Assembly: GCA_024509875.1 (NCBI GenBank)
Contig: JAMPIV010017770.1
Coordinates: forward strand, 92,001-156,000
DNA: 64,000 nt
Direction of reading: 5' to 3'
Origin: Oreohelix idahoensis
Lineage: Eukaryota > Mollusca > Gastropoda > Stylommatophora > Oreohelicidae
The stretch's first letter is position 1. Each line of letters begins with the position of its first letter. This document shows positions 54,553 to 64,000 of the stretch, one piece after another. The notes under the pieces were generated by a model that was given only the letters and a program-made list of their open reading frames with translations, was not told the DNA's origin and searched no databases. Made by a program: the position numbers and the translations under genes.

Positions 54553-56820
54553 CTGCCTGCCGCAAAAATAATGGAAACAAAGTTTTCATTATTCCCGTGG
54601 TGTGAGTATAACATCACCAGAGTGAAATATGGTAACGTTATGTGGCCGGGGGAGTGGACCGGAACTGCACCAAATCAAGTTAGATGTGACCGGGCTTGGT
54701 CACGGTGACAAATCAAGTCTAGTGTGACAGGGTGAGAATGGGGTGGAATTTTTTTCAATGTTCATCTGTTGTTTTACTGGCGACTGCCAGAGGTGGTGAT
54801 TACAGAATAGGAATTGGAACATAACCCAGGTGATTCTTTTGGAGACTCGTAACTGTGTTTATGTTTTAGGCTGCATGATCGTCGAAAATATGGTAACATT
54901 CTTTTCTCTATTACCTGATGTAAACAAACGACACTTCCTACTGACGTTCAGGAAATAAGTTCAAGCTGGATTAAATATGAATGAACACCTTTATTAAGTG
55001 TCTGCACACTCTGACAACTTCATAATAGTTCATAAATACATGTGCTTCTGTGGTATTCAAACCAGTCATCCCAAGAAATAACACACAGCCATCGAACTTA
55101 CAAGATGGTCCAAACCCCAAAATCACTGCCTCGCTCGTCTCGTGCCTAAAAACAACTCACTTAACCCCCTTCTTTCAAACCATCACTTCCGTCCTAACTA
55201 CTGGGCAATTCTAACCCAAGTTCGATGACGTCATTTCTTAACCTTTAATTAAATCACTCATAGGATTTGTGACTAGTGTTATTACGCTAACTAGACACGC
55301 TCAAATACTTAGTGTTTAATCTTGCTAAGTATTCTTACCCTAACTATAATTAAGTGGCAGCACCTTAGTGTTAATCCGACGTAACAGTCCATACTGTCAC
55401 AATCAAATTTCACTGTAAGGACGAAATAGCATAGCACCCAGGTTTCTGCCCTAGGGTAGGCAATTTAACACTAAAAGTGTGGTCGATGGGTAATACAAAA
55501 GCCAATGTCTACTTTGGACACATTCCTGTTTAACAGCAATGTGAGGTCGCCATAACTAATAGTACTCAACATATAACAAATATGATGTTAGCAATACATG
55601 CACTCACATACCTCACACCGCCTAATAACACCTATAAGTCAAGTCCAGTATCAGTTGTCAATTAATTAACTTATTGATCAACAGCAATAATGCAAAGCAT
55701 TAAAGAATAAACAAATATGTAAAAGCGTAACTAGATGACATGAGGTAGACAATCATATTAGTAAAGTGATTGAATGCAACATCGTACGCTAAAAGATTAA
55801 AGTCTTAAGTACCGGGGCGGGTATACATGAAATGTGTGAGACAATTTCCTCTGTTTTTACTGTGTCAGACCACAATTCAATATTTTGTCAGAACAATTGT
55901 ATTGTGGTGTCAAAAAAAATGTTACCTTGCACCTAACGAAATTGTGTGTGCAATTAGGTAAGAAAACGCTGATGTATGGTACAAATTGACAATAGTATTG
56001 AGAATCCTCAAAATGTTCACTCAGTAATTAGTGTGAGTGTAGTAATGTCTTGTATCAAAGACCGAATCTTATCTCGCGAATTAAAATTGCTTAACAGTTA
56101 ACTGAAGCACTGTAGTTAAAATTCGTAGTGTAATAGTATTATACACACTGGTGAAATAATACATAACTAACGTCCAGCGAAAATATTACTAATTAAGCAC
56201 AAAGTTCATGTCCATGATTCTCTGCCATATTATCGTATGTTCCTTTCTAAATTCTGATAAGTAACAATGTTCCCTGTCCAACAAAAGGCACGATAGGACT
56301 TCAGTAGTTACATCCCTTTGACCATGCATAGCATTCTGGAGTTACGTCCCTTAATTTGTAGACGCAGTTCCAAATAATCGAATAAACCAAGATTTTGCAT
56401 TCAAAATATCCAAATGTCAAATTGTTCTTAGATTATTTATGAATGTGTGTGTGTTTGCCCATAAACCGAGTATGACCAATGTTAATAAGGTACAACACAT
56501 CCACGTAATGCGATGAGTTACAACTCGAAATTGGCGATATCAGCATTCATCATCATCAGGTGCCGAGTGAACCGATCAATAACTGTAGGTACTCTCAAAA
56601 GAGTCATTGAGAGATTTCCTTCAATTTCAGATGAGAAAATTCAAGTTAGTTCTCAGCGTTGGCATTCCTCACCGAGTCATTGTACATTCTATCCTTGGAC
56701 AGCAGCAATAAATCCGGAAATTCCCGTCTGCATCAGCACTGTCTGTCAAAAAAGTTTCTAAAAGTGCAATGTTCCTCGGGTCAACACGTGACGAAGTCAG
56801 TCTATAGGTTAGCTGTAACC
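54553..56820. other. Interval between RNase H and 3' LTR of Gmr1-like copy 2
   Basis: About 2.3 kb with no domain that I can name. It may be element sequence downstream of RNase H, or hold another insertion. A CATAACCCAGG-type and polymorphic AT-rich text is present, but no clear termini. Confidence 0.4.
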
Positions 56821-57930
56821 TCACAAGGTACCTGTATTTGCCGAGTTGTCAGGTGATAGTAAGTCTTTTACACAACGGGACAACACATCCGCAACCCGGT
56901 TGCAGCTGCCCTTGATTGCACGAATGACATAGTCGTAGGGTTGGACCGCAAGTGATGCTCTGGCAGCCCTCTCATTACGAAACTTTGCCGTTTTAAGATA
57001 GGACAAAGCCCTCGGATCTGTCTCCAAGACAAACTTTGCTCCAATGAGGTTTCTCTGGAGTTTCGAAAAACAATATACAACAGCAAGAAGATCACGCTCC
57101 ACAATAGGATATTTTTGTTCGGTGGGTGTCAATTTTCGCCTGACATACAGCATTGGATGTAGACAATCATCGAATTCCTGCATAAGTGTACCACCGATTC
57201 CCGATCCAGAGGCGTCGACTCTAAGGATAAAAGGAAATCGGGCGTGAGGCAATCTTAAAATTGGTGATTTTGAAAAGTTACCTTTTAATAAATTTAAAGA
57301 AACATCGCACGAATGGGACCAAACAATCTTATTTGGTGAGATCTTTCTTAATAACGTAGACAGAACTGAAGTAAATTCTGAAACGTTAGGAAGAATTTCC
57401 TATAGAATCCGACAAGACCTAAAAGACTGCGAACCTGTTTTTCTGTCTTAAGAATTTCTAGATTCAAGATCCTAGAGATAGTGGAATCTTCAGGCTTAAG
57501 AAAACCGCCTCCTACTTTATGACCAAGAAAATAAATTTCAGTGAATCCTATTTTAGTTTTCGAAGGTCCAGTAGTAAGATGATGGAGACGAAGAGTAGTC
57601 GACAAAGACTGAATTCCAAGAACAAGTTCTTCCCAAGATTGATGAAAAAGGCAAATATCATCAATATAGGTAATTATGTCATCACGATTAGAGAAAATTT
57701 TTCGCATCATACGAACAAAAGTCGCAGGAGCGTTAACGAGTACAAAAGACATACAATTAAATTGGAACAATCCCAAAGGTGTAGCGAAAGCAGTATAAGA
57801 CTTTGCTCTGTCCGACAAGGGGACTTCCCAATAACCTTTAGACAAATCAAATTTACTGAACAAAGAAGCTGTAGATAGTCTATCCAATAGAGAATACAAC
57901 AAATGTAGAGGTTTAGCATAGAAAATAGCA
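56821..57930 (-). pseudogene. Gmr1-like copy 2 reverse transcriptase and RNase H
   Basis: RT: KFDLSKGYWEVPL (Asp), FATPLGLFQFNCMSFVL, TYIDDICLFHQSWEE (Asp pair), GFTEIYFLGHKVGGGFLKP, VRSLLGLVGFYRKF. RNase H: FILRVDASGSGIGGTLMQ, TPTEQKYPIVERDLLAVVY, LETDPRALSYL, and NRVADVLSRCVKD. About three quarters of residues match copy 1 over shared blocks. It is 5'-truncated near 57930, where sequence of a different character begins. One or two frameshifts lie between RT and RNase H. Confidence 0.88.
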
Positions 57931-57952
57931 TTTAAATAGTTAAAGTAGAGTC

Positions 57953-58225
57953 TCAAGATGTGTGCATTCTACACAAATGACCATTAAAATGCACAACATT
58001 ATTAGCCTCATCATAAGTACCAATGGGAAACAAGACCTCTTGTACATGATTAGTGTAAAGAAAACATCCACGTCCCTGTATAGGAACAAGTATGAAGTTA
58101 TTATGTTCTGTAAATGGTGTAACACGACCTGTAGCACCTGAAGATAGAAATAATATTGTCAAAACAGCCACACTACCCAATGTAGCGACTAGCACATACC
58201 ATGTGAAATCATGGTACGTCAGCAT
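57953..58225 (-). CDS. Exon-like ORF with one membrane segment
   Basis: On the minus strand a strong acceptor (pyrimidine tract ending TTTTTTCTTTCAG at 58226-58238) is followed directly by ATG at 58225 and a 90-codon frame to a stop at 57953-57955. Residues 9-31 (WYVLVATLGSVAVLTILFLS) form a hydrophobic helix, so a single-pass membrane protein is possible. The rest (TPFTEHNNFILVPIQG, CFLYTNHVQEVLFPIGTYD) has no family that I recognise. It ends close to the truncated gypsy copy. It could be a host exon or an accessory frame of an element. TCTTCAG|GTGC inside the frame could also act as a donor. Confidence 0.4.
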   Translation of the reverse strand: MLTYHDFTWYVLVATLGSVAVLTILFLSSGATGRVTPFTEHNNFILVPIQGRGCFLYTNHVQEVLFPIGTYDEANNVVHFNGHLCRMHTS

Positions 58226-58238
58226 CTGAAAGAAAAAA

Positions 58239-59394
58239 GCTGAAGTGATATTAATATCCATGAAGTACCTACATGAAAAGGAAGAATCATATAGTAAAAA
58301 GACACTGGAAAAAAAGAAAAACAAACAGCCAAATATACAGTTTTAACTGAAGAGTATACAACCAAACTAAACTTGACATCCGATTAACCTCGATATCAAC
58401 AATGCCAGGTATCACATCATCAATGATGGATGTGTGTTACCTCTCGCTTTGCTCACAGGCTTGTTAAATCATCGCTGTTCGCAACTGAGTAGAACACACA
58501 CGAAAACGCTTCGAGTGGGAAAGCGTGTGAGACCCACGAGTAAAAGGCAAATAGGTAAGAGATTGAGAAGTGGCCACTGAGTGAGAGAGGGTGTGATGAT
58601 TTTGTTGTTGCTGGAAACTATCTATTAATTTGGAGGTCTGATTTTTTTTGGGTTTACTTTACTTGGTCTTATAATGTACCAATACTGTTTATTTTGTAAC
58701 CAAGTTCTAACCTTCAACCTTTGGGGTAATATTTCTTTGGGTTTTCTTCATACGGTGAAGGCGCACTTTTCTTCTTTATTTCCTCTGTATGTAAATGATT
58801 TCTTGCTATCTTTTGGGTATTTGATGTTGTGACAAATTTTAGTGATAATAAACAAGAAAGAAATTTAACATTTGTAAGTTGGTCAGACCCATACCCTTTT
58901 ATCCTTAGTTTTTCACGTTTGTGTGTCTTGTTGTTACATAGGTTGTGTGTGTAGAGTAATCTGTTCTTATTCTAGATAGGAAGGCAAAGACTGTCTTGAA
59001 AACAAAGCACAGTTGTACGGATAGGCTGGAGGAGAGAAACCTACTCACTCCAGAGACATATCTTTCCCTCAACCTACCACCTGTGAAATCTATTTTCTAT
59101 ACATTCTTGTGTATCTTTCAACATTCACTCTTTACTTAGACGGGCCCAATAAAGCAATTAACCTATCGTATGACACTCCTGTCGCTTAGTGTATTCTTTT
59201 TCGATTATTTATTCGAATATACGTGCAGCATTGCATAACAATCGTCTTAATTTGTCTTTTCTGGAGTTAAAAATCTAATTTTGGCTTTAGCTACTGTGTG
59301 GACTGAGGATACATAATGAAGGAAACCTGAGCCTTGTGAGCAATAAATAAATATAGGTAATTAACAGGCACTCGTTGGACAGAAAGTAATTGCA
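58239..59394. other. Intergenic or intronic, nothing recognised
   Basis: No repeat family or coding motif recognised. Confidence 0.4.
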
Positions 59395-59949
59395 ACGTTA
59401 AAAAGCCAAAATAATGCACACCTGGATGACCTAAGAGTAGCGCTCCACAAACTATGTCAACGATTCAAAAGTGTTGTGATCAAATGGATCCCAACTAACT
59501 GTTGAAGCAATGAAGAGGCTAACAGATTGGCAAAGGAAGGTGGAAAGCTACCTCAACCTTATGCAAGCATAACTTTCGAGGAGGCAAAGAAATGTATCAG
59601 AATCAGATACAAGAACAAATGGGCTGTAGAGCATCCAGATCACACACAAAATGATGCTTACTACCAGCTCAACAGAAGAGAACAAGTGGTAATCTTCTGA
59701 CTCCGCACGGGTCACAGCAGATTGGGATACTATCTATTCAACAAGCTAAAGATAGGAACTACAGATGAGTGTGACTGTGGCACAGATAAAATTACTGCTG
59801 AACATCTACTTCAAAGATGCCCAGCACATGTGGATCAGAGAAAGCGCATATGGTCGTCACCAGGACCATTCGTGGAAAAGCTCTATGGAGATGCAAATAG
59901 CCTCAAGCTGACTACTGCTTTCTTTGAAAACATTCAAGTAGACGTCTGA
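59395..59949 (+). pseudogene. LINE D: RNase H end and C-terminus, second copy
   Basis: NNAHLDDLRVALHKLCQRFK and VIKWIPTNC (degraded WIPSHCGIPGNE block) end the RNase H, followed by EEANRLAKEGGKLPQP. Then ITFEEAKKCIRIRYKNKW, YYQLNRREQVVIF, a stop, LRTGHSRLGYYLFNKLKIG, CDCGTDKITAEHLLQRCP and FFENIQVDV before the stop at 59949. The Cys-x-Cys...His...Cys pattern is the zinc-binding-like terminus seen in RNase H LINEs. Family shared with 5285-6235. Confidence 0.85.
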
Positions 59950-59954
59950 GAGTG

Positions 59955-60060
59955 TACAAAGAAGGACAGAAAGTAGGACATCAGACAACAGAAAAGAAAA
60001 GTGATAGGCTTACCAGGAATTGAGCCAAGGACCATCTAAATGGCGCCATCGCCTTGCTGT
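59955..60060 (-). repeat. SINE-1, diverged third copy
   Basis: GACATCAGACAACAGAAAAG and TAGGCTTACCAGGAATTGAGCC parallel the GACAACAGAAAAACAAC and GGCTTACCCAGGATTTGAACC blocks of the copies at 3456 and 3905. The B box (GGCTCAATTCC on the minus strand) is mutated. Confidence 0.6.
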
Positions 60061-60204
60061 GAAAGTACATCGTGAAAGGACGCATAGTCAAACAGTACTT
60101 AGGGGTACAAAATTGACTGTTTTGATTAACCGAACCAACCTTTGCCCCAATTAGTTCGGATAATCGATGCTGTACTGCAATTTTTTTTTTCTGTGAGACG
60201 TGTT

Positions 60205-60640
60205 CGGAGAATAATGCTAGTGAACAATAGTTTATAGTGTCTAGACCGTAAAAGATATTTACGAGCTCTGGAGACTTCATATCTGCAAGACTTCCCAAGG
60301 ACAAACAGCAAATTCATAACGTGGGTAGCTAAAAATAGCAATGAGGATGCCCTGAAAAGTGCCATTGTGCAAAGGAAGCTTTTCGCTCATATAAGAAAAA
60401 CGTAGTCCAATGTCTTTGAACATGTAATGAGAAAATGAAAGCTGCAACATACGGTGACAACAGGAAAAATTAAAAGAAACAAATAGAGGACGATAGAGCT
60501 AGGAAGATACAGGACACTTCAACGTCATGGCATGACAAGAAGTCAACAACAGAAGTTATAAATACCGCTGGAGACAGAAGTTATAGAAAGACATATCACT
60601 TACTCCAGCTGGCAATCGTACTTGAAGAAAAAAGAAGAAG
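60205..60640 (+). pseudogene. LINE G C-terminal fragment
   Basis: SNEDALKSAIVQRKLFAHIRK, a degraded FGHVMRK block (NVFEHVMRK), TVTTGKIKRNK and WHDKKSTTEVIN follow the order of yet another RTE-like C-terminus (FGHVMRK...TGKI.GKR.RGRQR). Stops and small frame changes are present. It ends in an AAGAAAAAAG-type tail. Confidence 0.68.
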
Positions 60641-61499
60641 CATTTACTGTGATCATAAAAGATTCAAACACCCCACACACACAAAAAAACTCGAACGATA
60701 AATGTCATTTGCTGTACAAACCTTTGTTTAAATGTTGGTTGCTGTCTGGCGCTGTGTAACGTATTTGCCCAGAGGTAATAATTCCTTCACCTATCAGCCG
60801 TTACTTTTACGATCTTGACTTAGCTGCCCCGTTTACAGGCCAGTGCTACGATTGATTTTACAAGCGTGACTCGCACTAATGATACTTTCCTAGTATATTT
60901 ACAACCCTACTCAAACAATCGTTTCCGATTTTATAAATAATGTACTGACACGAACCATCTGTCATACCAGAAACGCAACGCGAGGTTAACTATTGTGTTA
61001 GCTCATACACTCACGAAACACAGTAAAACTAAAATCTAATCAGAGTAATTATCAGTTTTTCTATTGCGTTTGTTTTTATTCCCTTCAGTTTATTACTTCA
61101 TTCTCCAAATGTCGACATAGAGCAACCGTTGTCAAGTACTCTTAAACCATGGCCAAAAACTCTTTATACGTCGGTGTTAATAATTAGAGTTGCGCAATTG
61201 TAGCGATTATTGGAGTTATGAAATTGCAAGCAAACATCTGCCCACTGTCCAGATGTTTATATAACAGGGCGAATAAATGTTTATATTATTTTTTGGGGCG
61301 TTTTGAATTACAGGATGTGACATTATGAGGTGATAAAATTGCAGTTTCCCGGCGTTTGAAGTAACAACTGAAATAAATGGTAGTTGTTTTGCGAATTAAT
61401 GAATGATAAAAAGCGAAACGATAATATGAAAGTACTTGATTATAAGTCACAGCAAGCGCGTACTATATACACACGGAAAAGTCAGATAATGGTAATAAA
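60641..61499. other. AT-rich intergenic sequence
   Basis: Nothing recognised. Confidence 0.45.
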
Positions 61500-61695
61500 T
61501 GCAGGTAGGTAGGTATAGTTGTGGATAGGTAGGTAGGTAGATGGTAGGTAGGCAGACAGGCAAGTAGGTAGGTAGGTAGGCAGGTATGTAAGTAGGTAGG
61601 TAGGTAGGTAGGTAGGTAGGTAGGTTGGCTGGTAGGTATGTTGGCTGGTTGGTAGGCAGGCAGAAAGACAGGTAAGCAGCTAGGTAGGTAGGAAG
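61500..61695. repeat. (TAGG)n microsatellite, imperfect
   Basis: GGTA/TAGG tetranucleotide repeats with GGCA and TGGC interruptions. Open frames across it are repeat artefacts. Confidence 0.92.
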
Positions 61696-62263
61696 ACATC
61701 CATTATTATAACAATTGCTGAAAGTAAAACCGTTGTTGTCTTTTCTTATGTTGTCTATGCATTTATTAAGTGAAAAACCAATTCCCAGAACTGTTGTTTC
61801 TTAGACATTTTTGTTGGCCACTAGTATAGCATTATGAACCGGGTGTAGTTCCCTTGGGACTCTATGGAGGCAACAACGGATAGGACTATTGTTTCCTCAG
61901 AGGCGACTAATATGAGGTTGCACACAGGACTGGCAACCAGATTATGTAAACCGGGTTGCTATAGAAACAACTGCAGCCCGAGAACTTATAATCTCTTTGC
62001 ATCATCACCAGTGTCGCTAACCTATTTCCCTTTATTTCTTCGAGTTCCGCATGCTTTTGCTTTCGCGGCTTGTCGTATCCACCATCTCAGTCCATCCGTA
62101 GACAAACTTTCGACACCTAACAACATCATTTTGACCAATCAATTATCTACCAGCGGACACCCGACCGTAGCCTAACAAACCACAGTTCAGAACTGGCTTA
62201 ATTAATTGTTTATATGTCAGCGATGGCGTAATTGAACACTATCAACAATCACGATTTGCTGAT
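61696..62263. other. Intergenic, small repeat R trace
   Basis: GCGACTAATATGAGGTTG at about 61903 is identical to the start of repeat R at 10213; the rest is unique. A 103-codon frame (61864-62175) has no recognisable domain. Confidence 0.4.
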
Positions 62264-62575
62264 CCGGAGCTACCAAGAAGATATGCGCAACATCGTTTGG
62301 AGTAAACGCTGGTAATGGCTTGGCCACATCCTTGGAAGAGACCATGACACCATCACCAGAACTGCCATGCTAGGGACTCCAAACAGAAAACGAAAGAGAG
62401 GCCGGCTAAAAGCAACCGGGCGGAGAACAGTGGAGCCAGAGATGCAAAGCATGAACCAGAGCTGGGGCACTACACGACGGATGGCTGCCGACCGAGCAAG
62501 ATGGAGACAGTTGGTTGCTGCCATACGTGATGATCACTGATTGCTTTATTAGTCAGGAGCTAAGGACCAACGATG
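62264..62575 (+). pseudogene. LINE F C-terminal fragment
   Basis: RSYQEDMRNIVWSKRW, LGHILGRDHDTITRTAML, TPNRKRKRGRLKATGRRTVE and MQSMNQSWGTTRRMAADRARW match the last 110 residues of LINE F, with one frame-breaking position near 62315. The 3' UTR (GTCAGGAGCTAAGGA) follows. Confidence 0.85.
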
Positions 62576-64000
62576 ATGTATAAGAATGGCATAATGCTAT
62601 ACAAGAGGACCAAAGATGAAGTATAAGAATGGCATAATGCTATATGTGACGGATGAAATTCAGCTGTCCCTGAATTGACGGATGATAATAAGAGTAGCCT
62701 TGAATAGCATCGAGGCCCCTGAATTTGTGTGTAGTTAAATCGCAACGTGTTTCCCACGTGAATTCTACCACGCTTGCTAATTGGTATGCACTATCCACCG
62801 TGGATTTTCCCCAACGCGGGCTAATTAATATGTAAACAGTTATCATGCGAGGATCCAGGAGTTTCGTTTGGTCTTAGGTTTAGTTAGCCACACCTACTGC
62901 CTATCTCTAGAGCGATGAAAATCCAGCATTCCCCTATCTTCTTCTGTCATCCCGTCTAGAAGGGCGTTGCCAAGAGGAGACGTAAGCGGTCAGTATCAAA
63001 GACGGTTGTAGTCCATATGAACGAGCAGGACGATTTCTCATCTTCGGTTCACACGTTCATGCGAACCGGCTAAGACGGGGGAAATCGCTGGCGGACCGAG
63101 AAGAACGGGGAAGTCTAGAGCTTCGACTGGCTGCGCAGAAACGTAGATAGTTCCCTACATCAAATAAGGCGAGAACTTTCGCATGTCTCTATTACCTTCC
63201 ATCTATTAACTATATATTGATATCGCCGAAAATGCAGTTATCATTCGTTGCCCAGAGATTTGAAGAAGGCTAGCTTATAGTGAATCTTACAAGATTTCTT
63301 TTGGATTTTCTGCTATATTGGAATCTAATTCATTCTGGTGCTATGGTAAAATATTAGTCTTGAGTGATTTAGGCGTTTAGTTTCTTCATTTATTTCACTG
63401 GATTTTGTGTTAATTTAAACCTATTAAATAATTCCATCACAAAGTTTTCCAGATGTAAATTAAATAATATAACTATCCGTTTTTTCCCGAGATAATAGAT
63501 GTGCAACATAATCTTAAACGCTAGGCGAGCGAAATTGTTTAATAACCATATTTCTATTTCACCGCGTGTAAATTTTGAGTAATTAACTGTTCATAGCTAG
63601 TGTCCATTAAAACGATACATTAGCTAGTCACTCGTGACGTTCTTTAAATATAAATAATTAAATACCAGAGTGATTTGTACAGGTCTTACCTAAAAAAACG
63701 CGGGTGTTAGATTTTATTATAGTATATATCCTGTTATCCATCTTCTCTTTTATACAGGTGATCATACCTTGCGATCCAACGGTTTTTAATATATAGAGAG
63801 TCATGTTCAGATGGCTTATGGCATCCCCATTTATATGTTCCTAACAACATAAAAAGAACATTGACAATAACAAATCTGATGTTAAGAGACCTTTTTAAGT
63901 CCATCGTCTAACCCCAGTAGAACGGTTAAATAACCAGAACGGTCAATTGTTCACTTGTGTTAAAAGTTTAACTGGAACGGGACAATGCCAGATATATTAT
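62576..64000. other. Intergenic, nothing recognised
   Basis: 62575-62645 has a short imperfect duplication around TATAAGAATGGCATAATGCT. 62900-63130 is locally GC-richer. No coding or repeat family supported. Confidence 0.45.

Noticed and set aside
61463..61699. Pro/Thr/Tyr-rich 78-codon frame
   Set aside because: It is a translation of the (TAGG)n tract.

Overview
This is a 64 kb piece of an animal nuclear genome, AT-rich and intron-era in style: no operons, no tightly packed genes, long stretches with no coding signal, abundant (TA)n and (CT)n microsatellites, and several minisatellites. Nearly everything recognisable is mobile DNA. The mix of RTE-like LINEs, an L2/CR1-like LINE, RNase H-bearing LINEs, a Gmr1-type Ty3/gypsy element, tRNA-headed SINEs, a Tc1-like transposon and a hAT-type MITE suggests an invertebrate with a repeat-rich genome. 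A mollusc or another lophotrochozoan is my best guess, but it is inference only. I find no complete host protein gene. The three host candidates are weak: an OTU-like exon fragment (34.0 kb), a short acidic repeat frame split by a LINE (34.5 and 39.15 kb), and an exon-like ORF with a membrane segment (58.0 kb).

Layout. 0-9.8 kb: LINE scraps, a Tc1-like element (1451-3066) nested in a LINE, two SINE copies, an RNase H LINE fragment, a 53-bp minisatellite. 9.9-14.5 kb: a hAT-type MITE, then a 4,017-bp unit bounded by 199-bp inverted repeats and a 6-bp target duplication, holding (TA)n and a nearly intact RTE-like LINE (LINE F). 14.8-25.7 kb: old LINE fragments, SINEs inside (TA)n, a GC-rich tandem array. 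25.8-29.5 kb: a decayed L2/CR1-like LINE carrying a SINE, then a foldback repeat. 34.0-39.3 kb: OTU-like fragment and LINE A, full length with a perfect 17-bp target duplication, itself interrupted by LINE B. LINE B looks A-to-G hypermutated. 40.9-49.5 kb: a minus-strand Gmr1-like retrotransposon (LTR, gag, protease, integrase, RT, RNase H) broken by LINE C and a SINE. 49.5-53.6 kb: minisatellites and LINE F scraps. 53.9-57.9 kb: LTR, polypurine tract and RT/RNase H of a second Gmr1-like copy. 59.4-62.6 kb: more LINE fragments and a (TAGG)n tract.

How the parts relate. The window is a layered insertion record: Tc1 in LINE H, LINE B in LINE A, LINE C and a SINE in the gypsy element, a SINE in the L2-like LINE, LINE E in a minisatellite. 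One SINE family ends in the 3' end of LINE F, so LINE F is its probable mobilising partner. A 5' module containing a GCATGTCGTA...GCGACTAA core is shared by three otherwise different repeats. All alignments were made by eye; family assignments rest on motifs, not database searches.
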